A stretch of DNA of 64,000 nucleotides, from NCBI GenBank assembly GCA_002812745.2, contig NCSJ02000205.1, forward strand, positions 1 to 64,000, given 5' to 3'. The translations under genes were made by a program, and so were the position numbers. Shown piece after piece: positions 46,301 to 59,041 of this stretch. Each line of letters opens with the position of its first letter. Position 1 is the stretch's first letter. Under the pieces are notes generated by a model that saw nothing but the letters and a program-made list of their open reading frames with translations, ran no database searches and was not told where the DNA came from. This DNA comes from Scytalidium lignicola. Lineage: Eukaryota > Ascomycota > Leotiomycetes.

Positions 46301-47348
46301 CAACAAACAAGTTATAAAATGACTTAGACTTAATATAAGAGTCAAGAAAAACAATTACTTAATATCATTAATAAACAGTAATACAATTAAAAGAGTAGTT
46401 AACATTTAAACCTATAAATTAGACATAAGAATTAACAATAATCATTAGGAAAGAATATCTTTTAATATTATATAGTTAAGAATATATCAAGTAATACTAA
46501 GAATCAAATAGATAAGAAAGCATAATCTAATAATTGATTAAAGAATAAGTATAATTACCTTCTTAGAAGAAGAATAAAATTCAATATCTTTAAAAGTTAT
46601 TCATATTAACAAAACTTTAAAACATATTCTTAAAAAAATATTATAAATAACTAAAACTATTCACNAAAAAAACTTGATAATTTAGCCTTACCTAAGTATA
46701 AACCATAAGATTATAAAATAAAGCTCAAAGAGAAGTTCAGACTAACTTATAGATTAATTTATCAAACAACTCTTACTAAGGATAAGATGATGAAGAAATG
46801 ATTACTTAAGAAAATAATACTTAGAAGTCTATATAAAAAAAGGTTATAACAAAGCTAAAGTACTATTATATTATATAAAGAAAGAAGACAATCTGTTAAG
46901 ATAACTTTATAATGATTATAAACACTTGAATAATAAAACCAAGAAAGACTAATACCTTTTATTATTAATAGATTCAATGATAAACAAGTTAAAGAAAGTT
47001 ATCATATTCACTAAACTAGACTTGTAATCAACATTTAATCTAGTTAAGATTAAAAAAGATAACAAATAAAAAAGTTGTTATTCGAATGAAATACAGATTA
47101 TTTAAGTTATTGATTATAACATTTAATATAATTAATACTTTAATAATATAACAAAAAATAATAAACTAAATATTAAAAAAAATACTTAAAGAAATTCATA
47201 ATAGTATATCTTGACAATATAATCATTTACTCAAAAAGTATTAAAGAACACAAAAAGCATGTCAAACTCATTTTATAAGCATTATAAGAAGCAAGATTAC
47301 ATTATAAACCAGTAAAATGCAAATTTCATAAAGAACAAGTTCAGTTCT
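43382..47348 (+). mobile_element. Gypsy-type LTR retrotransposon remnant, RIP-like decay
   Basis: Starts TGTAAGCCTGAGGCTTAATA..., LTR-like up to about 43720. After it comes a Glu/Ser-rich gag-like stretch (43790-43900), a gag tail frame at 44855-45205 (SSRSSEEESSNKEENSSEE), then pol. Reverse transcriptase motifs survive between stops near 46975-47348: SMINKLKKVIIFTKLDL, YLDN-IIIYSK-type (YILTI*SFTQK in another frame), ARLHYKPVKCKFHKEQVQFL-like. All frames are full of TAA/TAG and the region is extremely AT-rich. The element stops at the Tc1-like insertion; no RNase H, integrase or 3' LTR follows. Confidence 0.6.
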
Positions 47349-47350
47349 TA

Positions 47351-48568
47351 CGAACCGAGCGTCATAAGTCTGTGTACACCCCTTATTAAATTGATAAATT
47401 GCTACTTAATTTGATGTCATCCATCCTTGACATGCTACAACTTCCCATATCCAATGCTTTTGATCTATAATCAATCCATTAATCCATTCCTGATCAAGTG
47501 CATTCCATTCTTCTATGATTGCGTTGGCCATTTCGATTTCATTTGTAGGTTGGATTTTGCGACGGTGAAGCGACTGTTTTATAGCTCTCCAACATTTTTC
47601 AATTGGATTAAGATCAGGACTTGTAGAAGGGTGATTTAATAGTTGAATACCATGTTTCTCTCTGAATATTGCACAAGGATTTGTAATAGACTTATGACCA
47701 TGAGCAGAGTTGCCATCTTCCATGAATATAGGTGTATATCCAAGTTCTGAGGTAACTACTCTAAAATCCTCTAGAATAACTTCAATTGCTGGCTCCAGGA
47801 TTTGATTCAACTAATCTGTTTGTATAAATGCTCCATGTTTACCATGGCCATGTATAATAATCAATTCTGATTTATAATTATACCCAATTGCTCCCCAACA
47901 ATTAACTGATGTTGTATGTCCTCGATGAAATTGATGTTAAATACAAGTTGAACAAAATCGATCACCACGTTTGCGTGTAACTTTAGTTTTAGAAGAATGA
48001 TCACCAATCAAAAAAGTGCATTCATCAGAAAAGAGAACTGAAAACCATTGTATCGTCCAAAACAAGTGTTGTAATCCATATAACCATCGTTGAATAGCTT
48101 GTAACTTGGTTAAATATGGCTTTTGGCATGCTACACACCGATAATACCCCACTTCCTTCAAATGCCTTTCAATTGTTTGTACAGAGCATTCAAGGTGTAA
48201 TTCTGCCTTTAATTGAAAATAATCAAGACATCTATGCTCGTATGATAAACAAATATAATTGATAATATCCAAAACAGCTTGTTGAGTGAGTAATCGTGGT
48301 TTTCCTATACGAGTAGGTCGTATCCTCTCAGGCGCACCATATTTCAAAATTCGATTAACCGTCGATCGACCAATCCTATACACTTTTGCAAGTTGTGAAG
48401 GACCCCAATTTGCAAGGAATCGAAGCTGTCGGATAGCTTCTTTATGCTTTGTAAGTATTTCATATCCTAATTCATGCTCTGGCATTGGATTTGGAGGTGT
48501 TGTAGGTTCCATTTTGGTGGTGTAATTATTAAGGATGGGGTGTACACAGACTTATGACGCTCGGTTCG
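47351..48568 (-). mobile_element. Tc1/mariner-superfamily transposon
   Basis: 1,218-bp element with perfect 32-bp terminal inverted repeats (47351-47382 and 48537-48568, beginning CGAACCGAGCGTCATAAGTC) and TA on both sides (47349-47350, 48569-48570), the classic target duplication. The transposase fills the inside on the minus strand. Identical ends suggest recent movement or gene-conversion-type maintenance, although the transposase carries two stop codons. Confidence 0.93.
47406..48512 (-). pseudogene. IS630/Tc1-like DDE transposase, two in-frame stops
   Basis: One frame of 369 codons. Helix-turn-helix region: EAIRQLRFLANWGPSQLAKV, STVNRILKYG, HLKEVGYYRC. The catalytic core has VLFSDECTF (first Asp), FMEDGNSAHGHKS (second Asp) and SPDLNPIEKCW (Glu), with 38 residues between the second Asp and the Glu by my count. 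Stops: TAA at 47937-47939 (Gln-type position, after RFCSTCI) and TAG at 47811-47813 (before LNQILEPAIE). Both fit C-to-T changes. The protein is otherwise uninterrupted, so an intact source copy may exist elsewhere in the genome. Confidence 0.9.
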
Positions 48569-48570
48569 TA

Positions 48571-50221
48571 AGGGTTGAAGTCAACAGTAAAATTTGTCAG
48601 GGATGCCGTTGGACGTCTTTCAATCCCTTGATTGATAGTTTACGACAACTTCGATTCACCACAGAAGGTGACAAGTATCCAAGAGTTTCTTCCCAACGGA
48701 GAAAGGGTATGTGGAGCAATTTTGTTCACAAGAAGACATTTAGACGCTTGTCGGCTCGGTGTTACTATTCGAGTCGACCCTGTGAGTGTTCCGGACTGCC
48801 TCGATCTTTTCTTCTGTCGTACCAATCTTGAGAAGTCGGACTCGAATGTTGCCCTTGCCAGTAAGATCATCAACCGTCTAGGATGTCTCCCCTTGGTTAT
48901 TGACCAAGCTGCTGCATTCATCAGAAGTCGGCAGCTCGACCTCAACAACTTCAACGAGCAATTCGTAAAGCTCAGCACAACATCCCTCTGGTCAACCACA
49001 CCCCAGATATGGGAGTACAAGAAGCGAATTGGAAAGGAGGAAAGTCAAACCGCGTTGAGTATCCGTACCACTTGGGAGATGTCCTTTGGAGAACTCGAAG
49101 GAAATTTACCACGTCAGCAAACTGTCGGAAGGCTTCTCTCATTCTTAGCCTTGTTTGGTCGCTTTGATATATCAGAAAAGCTAGCAATGGCACTCGCCAA
49201 ACAGGACCAATCTATCTTCGAAACATGGATCTTCCTCAAAGACGGAATATGGGACAAGTACAAATTTCAGGACACTCTAGTCGAGCTCTATGGCTTGTCG
49301 ATCCTGCAAAGCATTGACCTAGGGGCAGACTTATCTTCATTTTCGCTACATCCAATAATTGCCGAGTGGTTAAAATTGGGGATACTTGTATACACGCAGC
49401 ACTTACCTAAATACACGCACTTTCTCCGGTACCGGTCTCTCTTCACCTAACAGCTACCCATAGTAATTTACTAGTAAGCATGATAACCAATTAGCTTACA
49501 GTACATAAAACGCGAAAACATATACTGCATACCTTGTATGTATACAAAGTACCAGTATGCCTGGTGTATATATACTTGTCTCTTATCATAACTTTTAGAA
49601 TTAAAGTTATTATTACCATTGTATAAAAGATACAATAAAAGTCATGTAACAAAAATTAAAGCATTAATAGTGCATGTTTCATTTGATTATACAATATTTA
49701 TAAAGTTATAGTGATTATATGCCTGAAATGCCTTAAGTTATTAATGCTTATTTGTACACTTAAAATTAAACTACTTTTACTATTATAAATTCAGCTTGTG
49801 ATCTTGCTTTTTTATTAACCTCTTGCCCTGACTTACTATCGTTTATTGCTGAGTTTCTTTGCACAATACCAATTTGTATGCGATCGTAAGGTATTGTTTT
49901 GGAAGGGGTGTAGCCGATGTCGGCAAAATTGTGTGTATTTAGGTAAGTGCTGCGTATATTTAAGTATCCCCTTAAAATTGAGAATCGATCTAAGAGAATG
50001 AAAATTCTTTATCAAAGCAGCTTCCAATGCGCTCAACGAGATTCTCGCTCAACAGTTGGAAGATCTGGAACGGTCTTTTTTTGAAGACGGACAAAAACTG
50101 TTTGGATACATTGAAAATCTCATTGTCCGTTCCCGTTGATGCCATGACCACTTTCGCGAGATACTACTGCCATTTTAAGAAGTACGACGAGTCAGAAGCC
50201 ATGTACAAGAAGATGATATAA
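48571..50221 (+). pseudogene. NB-ARC/STAND (NLR-like) gene fragment with TPR tail, split by a MITE
   Basis: The frame starts inside the NTPase at the edge of the Tc1-like element. VKFVRDAVGRLSIP is followed by a TGA (48629-48631), then LIVYDNFDSPQ (Walker B/kinase-2 region), GAILFTRRH (RNBS-B-like), GCLPLVIDQAAAFI (GLPL motif), a winged-helix-like part and SFSLHPIIAEWLKL. There the MITE 49378-49971 intervenes. Removing it plus one target copy continues as WLKL-RIDLRE, a TGA (49999-50001), KFFIKAASNALNEIL, and a frame change near 50125 into YYCHFKKYDESEAMYKKMI (TPR-like). P-loop and N-terminal effector domain are absent. NLR-like proteins act in fungal non-self recognition; this is a dead fragment. 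Confidence 0.85.
49378..49971. mobile_element. MITE inserted in NLR pseudogene, 8-bp target duplication
   Basis: 594 bp, left end GGGGATACTTGTATACACGC, right end its inverted complement (…TATATTTAAGTATCCCC); the ends match for about 45 bp with few differences. Exact 8-bp duplication TTAAAATT at 49370-49377 and 49972-49979. The interior is AT-rich without coding capacity. Its left about 70 bp match the left end of the MULE remnant at 25107, suggesting a Mutator-type parent; 8 bp is also seen for hAT elements. Confidence 0.92.
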
Positions 50222-50366
50222 TGGCTGAAGCATATTTATATAGCACTAAATTGGCCTAAAATTGACCCTGAATGGCTTATATATATAGAGGTTTGTGAGA
50301 AGGTTTATTGTTGTCGATGGGGATCTGTGGCCTGGGAATTCAGGCCGCCATCGCCTCGCCCACCAA

Positions 50367-52247
50367 TCACCAGATAGACACTCCAGCCCTCGGTTCAGCT
50401 GCAGAACTTCTGTTACTAGCTAGTCGTCGATTGCTAAACATATACCAGAGCATTTGCCCAGCAACCAGAACCAATCCTGTTGATGCAAACGCCAGCATTA
50501 TAGTGAAGGCACGGTGGTAGAGAGGTGCATCATCAGCGCGAAAGAATTGTCCACCAATAACCCCACCACAGTTGGCGGCCATGATAACCATGCTACAAAC
50601 AACAATATTAGCTAAAAGTTTAGAAAATGGTTGGACAGAACTGACGCCATGGCAAGACTTCGTTGTTGTGGACTTGTACAATTTAATGACAACCAACCAA
50701 TGTTAATAACGCTTTGATGAGGGTTTAAGTTAGCTGTCAGTCTAGCAAAAAGGCACATATACAAGCTTACTGTACAACTGAGTTCGTACCATTGGCCGCG
50801 ATGACTGCTGCATACCGATTCCACTTATTCATGGTGGGTGGTGTTTGCCTTAAGCACACATATGATATGATACCCCACAGAGCACCGATCAGTGCAAATG
50901 GGCCACGACGCTCGGTATAATCACTGTGTAAACAAGATATACGTTAGTTGGGAGGTCAATGTGATAACTAGCTATATCTTGGAGAGGGTTGACAAAAGAA
51001 GGAAGACTTACGCCGCGAGTCCAAGGATGAGAACGAGAATAATGGAGATGAAGAACCCGACAGAGTATAGAGCGTTGGCATGTACTGCAGTAAATCCCAA
51101 GCTCTTCACGATACTGGGCCCGTAGGTCTGAAGCGCGCTTGTCGGGGAGTTCACGAGGATGGCGATGAGCACATGACACCATATATATGGCTTCTTCATT
51201 GTATCAACGATGTCGTGTCTACTGATCTCGATCTTTCCTTTAGCTTTCGCAGGGTCGTCGAGGAGAACGCGGCTGGTGCAAATGTGAAGTTCACGGTCGG
51301 TGAAGTAACTCCATCGGCCGCGACTGACCAAGGGAGAACCATCGGTGACACTCGCAGGGAAGTATAGCATGAAGACGACTCCAATACAGACGGTTATGAT
51401 GCCTTCGACTGTAGACAATCAATTAGTCTTAGTAGATTCCCAACCTCTACTTTTAACTCACTCATGAATAGCCACTTCCATCCAGCAATACCATACCGCC
51501 CTGACATAGAGAGAATACCGGCTCCAATAAGAGATATAGTTGCGGCTGCGAGCAGATTTCCAACGAAGAAAACAGATACACGAAAGCTGGTTTCAGACTT
51601 CTTGTACCAATTGGACATGGTATACAGTGCACCTATCCACGTTGTAAATATTGATAGAGATGTGACTAGTGATGGTATTGACATACCTGGAATGAATCCT
51701 GCCTCACAGAGTCCCAATAACAGCCTTGTAGCAATATAGCTCCCGAAATTCGTGATAAAGAGTTGAAATGTTGCAACCAGNCCCCCAGCAGATGATCTGC
51801 CCTGCTAACCACCGCTGTGGACCAACCTACCATGCCATGTCAGCCAAAACACATGATTATAAAAGCAGCCATATTTTTAAACCTTCTGAAGTAAAATATT
51901 GGAGGGAATTTCAATAATAATAATGCCACATGACAAAAGTTGGGTGCCAATGTTGATTTGGTTTGTGGTAATACCCAGGTCATGAGTGATGGTATCTGTC
52001 AAGGCATTTGCAATATTTCCCCTATCCATTTGAAGTGCGAAGAAGGAGAGCCCTAGGAGAGGAAGGATAATGAAGTCAATCCTATTTCTGTGAGCCCAAT
52101 GCTCTGCAACAGTTGGCAAAGCAAAGATGATTACTTTCGTTTGACGGCCCTCTCCTCGTCAGCTGTCCAATCTACCTGGGCCAAACCTTCATCGCCTGAC
52201 TTTATGGCGACGATGTTTTCGACTCTTTCAGTGCTTGGCTTGTCCAT
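50367..52247 (-). CDS. MFS transporter, anion:cation symporter (Dal5-like) family
   Basis: Seven exons: 52135-52247, 51883-52087, 51462-51826, 51012-51408, 50771-50923, 50646-50711, 50367-50592. N51781, beside a C5 run, must be deleted (CWG-LVATFQL). All phases then match and give 507 aa. Features: DFIILPLLGLSFFALQMDRGNIANA at the first transmembrane segment, PSNILLQKVGPQRWL (motif A region), GLCEAGFIPG, an MSNWYKKSE loop, and NCGGVIGGQFFRADDAPLYHR near the end. These are hallmarks of the Dal5/allantoate-nicotinate-tartrate permease family, importers of organic anions; related bacterial members carry hexuronates. Divergent from sulfatase 1, so possibly the importer of a sulfated or acidic substrate. 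Confidence 0.9.
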
Positions 52248-54800
<2,553 letters not shown>

Positions 54801-54885
54801 AATAACTAAATATTAATTTATTTTCCAGGATCATCTTCTGTATTAAATTAACTTAGACTACCAGATGATTTTTTACAGTTTCATT

Positions 54886-57691
54886 TTATGGCAACATAGG
54901 AATTGCATCTAGAGGCCACTCGTACATCCTCTTATAGGGTACCGAAAATAACCATTCACCTGAATGAACGATTTTTGTTGTCACGATACCGTCGACTGGA
55001 AGGACAACTTCCATAACGGTTGTTGGAGGTACATGGACTCTCAGATTTAACATTTTCCCCTCCTCATCCAACGGGCTGGCCTCGATCTTCCATGAACAGG
55101 ACACCTTCCCAAATGGCGTTGTATGCTCAGCATGCGCACTCGTAAAGTCAGCTCCAATCAGTGGAGCTGCCCGCGATCGTTTCCATCCGGGCTCCAGACA
55201 TTGGAGGCCAGCCAGTCTCCGGTAAAGAAAAGCTGCCACTGCTCCAAAGGAGTAGTGATTGAAAGAAACCATTCTGCCCGGGTTAATCTTTCCATCGGGC
55301 AGCATACTATCCCACCTCTCCCACATTGTGGTAGCACCCATGGTCACAGGATAAAGCCAAGACGGGCATTCTTGGCTCAAAAGCATTGCATACGCGACTT
55401 GCGTCTGATTTGTAAGAGCAAGCGCTTCACATATATATGGTGTTCCAGCAAACCCGGTGCCAATCTTGAAACCGTTTCTGAGGACGATTTCTGCGAGACG
55501 TTCGCCAGCTCTCATTTTCCTTGTCGAGTCGAGGAGATCGAAGCATATCGCTAGAGCATATGCGGTCTGAGAATCCGATACGATGCGACCGTTTGGAGAA
55601 ATATACTCATTTGAGAACTCTTCTTTTGCCACACGTGCCTCCTGCTCATACTTATTTGAGTCGGTGTGTTTTTGTAGTATTCTCGCGACGCATGCAACAA
55701 GATCCAAAGAATGGATCAAAAATGCATTGGCGACTAGGACCGCATCTGTTCGGCCTTGTTGTGGTTCTTGAGGCGGAGCGTATGGATCCAGCCAGTCCTT
55801 AAATAGAGGTTAGTACAAGTCTTGTTAGAATTATTCCCAAACTTACGCCAAATTGGAAACAATTGGGGTCCCACAGGCAACTCATCTTCTTCGTATTTCT
55901 TGGAATTTTATCTAGCCATGTAGTCATACTAGTATAATGATTCTTAAGAATTGTCATATCGCCAGTTGCTTCATACAAAGCCCAAGGAGCCAAGACTACC
56001 ACATCGTGCCAGATAGCACATGGGAACCTCTTACCCCAGATCGGGTGATAGAACAAAACATGAGGAGTGGTCAATGTAGGAATGCCGCCGTTCGCTTCTT
56101 GATCTAATTCAACGTCCGCCAGCCAATTCTTCAGCATACCAAAGCAATTGTATAACATGCTTGCAGCTGGAGCGAACAAAGCTAGGTCCCCTAACCAACC
56201 AAGACGTTCACTTCTCTGTGGACAATCAGTCGGAATTGACAGGAAGTTTCCACGCATGCTCCACAGCACATTATTGTGCAACTTATTAATGAGTTCATCT
56301 GAACAAGAAAACTGTCCGCTCGCTTCCATATCCGTGTGGCACACTACTGCCTCCAATGACTCTAGAAGATCGTGGCCTGAAAAGGGCCAGCCATCAACTT
56401 GAACATATCGGAAGCCATGGAAGGTAAATCTGGGCTCCCAGGTCTCTACTCCTTCTCCACGGATGGTATACTCATCTAAAGCTTCAGCACTTAACAGAGG
56501 TCTTCGTCCCAACTCCCCGTATTCCAAGACCTCTGCATGGAATAAGGAAATTTTGTCCCCTTTGGTTCCGCGAACACGTTTAATACGCGTGTATCCCACT
56601 AAATTTTGTCCGAAATCAATCACAATCTTTCCCGAAGGTGTGGTAATCTGTGCAGTAGGGTAGATCGTAGAGATACGTCTGACTGGTTCACCACTTCCGG
56701 CCACTAACTTTACTGAATCAAGCAATGGCGGCAGAACAGCAGCTTTCCTCCAAGGACTGTCAGCAGCCAAGGACCAGCCAAAAACTAAGGACCAGTTCGG
56801 GATCTCGAAGTTTGAATCGTACTTTTCACCATTATAAAGTTCCGCGAGACGGATCGGTCCTGAGCTAACTGTCCAAGTGTCGTCAGTGCAGATCACTTCT
56901 GTTCTGCCGTCTGCGTAATGTATCTCAAGTTGAGCCATCAACGCCGTTTTAGATCCCCAAATGTTACGCCGCCCCCCAGCAAATCCCAAGACGCCACAAA
57001 ACCAACCCTCAGCAATACGAACGCCAATACAATTAGCATTTGATTCCTTTGACAGCAAATCAGTGACGTCATAAGTTTGATATTGCAGCCTCCTCGCATA
57101 ATTGGTCCAACCAGGTGCGAGAAAATAGTCTCCCACGCGGCAACCATTGATCTCAGCCTCGTAAAGTCCTTGGGCAGTGATGTATAGTCTAGCAAACGAA
57201 ACAGGGCCAGAAGTATGAAATTCTTTGCGATATAACTCTTCAGGCTGTGGAGAGTTATGATCTCGGATCCAAGGAGCTGCTAGTCGTTGACATTTCCAAT
57301 CTTCTCGAGCCAAAAGACCAGTCTCAGCATAGGCGCCTTCGCTCCAAGATGAGGATTGCATATTCCTTCTCCATACTTTGACCTTGACTAATACTCTCTG
57401 GCGCGACTTCAGAGGATCCTCAAATGGCCAAGGGACGAATGTCGACCTGCTTGACTGAGCTCTAACTGTAGAGAGTAGCCGCTCACTGCTCGATACTAGA
57501 TTTATCTCGTATAGCTGTATTTCATATCCGTCTTGCTGGAATCCAGAGGCTGCTCCAGCAAATTTCCACGAGATACAGGGTCGTGCTTCTTGTATTCCCA
57601 AAGTATTTTCACGTCGGTAATGCTCAAATTTCACATCTTTAACTGCCAACACATTTGATTGGAATGTGGCTTCCTTGGGGATCTCAGCCAT
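54886..57691 (-). CDS. Alpha-L-rhamnosidase, GH78
   Basis: Two exons, 55847-57691 and 54886-55797, with a 49-nt intron (GTAAGT...TTTAAG) restoring FQFG-DWLDPYAPPQEPQQG. Length is 918 aa from ATG 57691 (MAEIPKEATF); an upstream in-frame ATG at 57817 adds 42 residues without a convincing signal peptide. Order: N-terminal beta-sandwich (FEHYRRENTLGIQEARPCISWKF), a carbohydrate-binding-like domain with EINGCRVGDYFLAPGWTNY, then the (alpha/alpha)6 barrel. Catalytic-site motifs: CPQRSERLGWLGD and ELDQEANGGIPT (general-acid region), GATTMWERWDSM (base Glu). An inverting enzyme that releases terminal L-rhamnose. The lack of an export signal fits intracellular cleavage of imported oligosaccharides or glycosides. 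Lies between the two sulfatases. Confidence 0.94.
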
Positions 57692-58256
57692 ATTGTTGGC
57701 AATATGTTCATGAGCATAAGAGCAAATCTGAGCAAAATCTCCCCGATACTTGAAATGCAAGCGCAAAACTATACCGCCGTTGAGATTTATGAAACAGCCA
57801 AGGCTGAAACGAGACACATTGACGTATATATAGCCAGTTCCTAGCCAGTTTATGGTCCTGTCCAGAATTATTAGACTTCACGTTGTTAGAAATCTTCATA
57901 TACCTATATTATTGCTGTGTTTGTTGAAGAAGTTGGTAGGCCAAATATTCCATAATAGAGTCTTGTTGATAAAGCGTTTCGGTTTGTGAATATCGCAGCT
58001 CTAAAACCTTCGGATCAATGCCAGCCGAAAACGATAGTCAACAGTGGAGGGGGATCCCGTAGGACAAGGCTATTATCTCAGCGGCGTCGTAGAGCAATTG
58101 TTGGTCGCATATATACAGTATCACAAGAATAGATATCCAGGAGCTGTGGGATCTTCACAGCCCCCTCGTAGCATTTGCCGGGAGGGCCCCACCCGCCGAC
58201 TCAGATGTGCCGGCACAGTAATTATTTCTAACTACCCCTAACTCCTTATAATTTCA

Positions 58257-58307
58257 GTACGTAAGGGGGTGGTTCATTCACTAAGTTATTGACACCCCCT
58301 TACGTAC
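58257..58307. repeat. Short inverted repeat, 15-bp perfect arms
   Basis: GTACGTAAGGGGGTG at 58257-58271 faces CACCCCCTTACGTAC at 58293-58307, with a 21-bp loop. The whole may be the compact remnant of a small TIR element, or a structured promoter element. No target duplication is obvious. Confidence 0.85.
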
Positions 58308-58880
58308 AATGCAGCAGCTCTAGTACCTTAAAGTGTATAATGCTACAGTATAATTATGTAACGCCCTACAGTGCATATGCGGCCTAGCTGCTGTTGTGTT
58401 GTTGTGCCCGAGGTTAGATCTGGTACCAGCAATACCAAGTGGATTTAGGTATCCCCCACATGAATCTCTACTGTAGATGCTCTCCATTAGCTCCTGAACC
58501 TTCCTGCAGAGCTATCCATTCAGCCATTTACAGTGGCCTCCTAGGCAAAATGTGCGTATATACAGTGCATCGATTTANGGGGGAGACCCTGTAAGACATG
58601 CCCCGCACTCCAACCGCTTATGCCCCATTCCCCAACATCACTAGTAACTCGGGGCCCCAATTTCGGTAATTACGAACGAACAATTTGTGGCTTGACATTG
58701 AAAGAGATGAGAGTCGGTTTGCGGGGAAGATTATACCGAGACCGCGAGAAGTTGCGGTCTGCAGGGCCCTGTCGTCTGTCCAAAGTGTCCGGATTTGCAG
58801 CAAGAGGTGAGGGATTCGAATGCTAAACTAACTCAGTAGCTAAGAGAACGCCGTGTGGGAAGCATAAGAGGTCACGATAT

Positions 58881-58904
58881 CGAGAGAGAGAGAGAGAGAG
58901 AGAG
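58881..58904. repeat. GA dinucleotide microsatellite
   Basis: About eleven GA units, roughly 140 bp upstream of the sugar-transporter start. Likely length-variable between isolates. Confidence 0.9.
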
Positions 58905-59041
58905 GTACACGAGATTTAGTCTCCACACAGCCAGCTGCGTATTTCAGATCCGGGCGTCACAATCACAGCTATTCAAGCCATCGCAACATATCTTACTTGT
59001 CTTTATTGATACCTTCCAATTGTAAATTCCTTTTCTTCGCT

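Larger units (their letters stand above)
57692..59041. promoter_or_regulatory. Divergent rhamnosidase/sugar-transporter intergenic region
   Basis: 1.35 kb between two divergent starts. Holds a perfect 15-bp inverted repeat (58257-58307), a GA-microsatellite (58881-58904), and single CreA-like hexamers GTGGAG (58044-58049) and GCGGGG (58731-58736), which could be chance. N58577 is isolated. Probably both promoters plus a small repeat insertion. Confidence 0.4.

Noticed and set aside
57692..57817. Upstream start for GH78 as a signal peptide
   Set aside because: The 42 extra residues contain Arg and His within the hydrophobic stretch and no cleavage-like site; the downstream ATG fits GH78 N-termini better.
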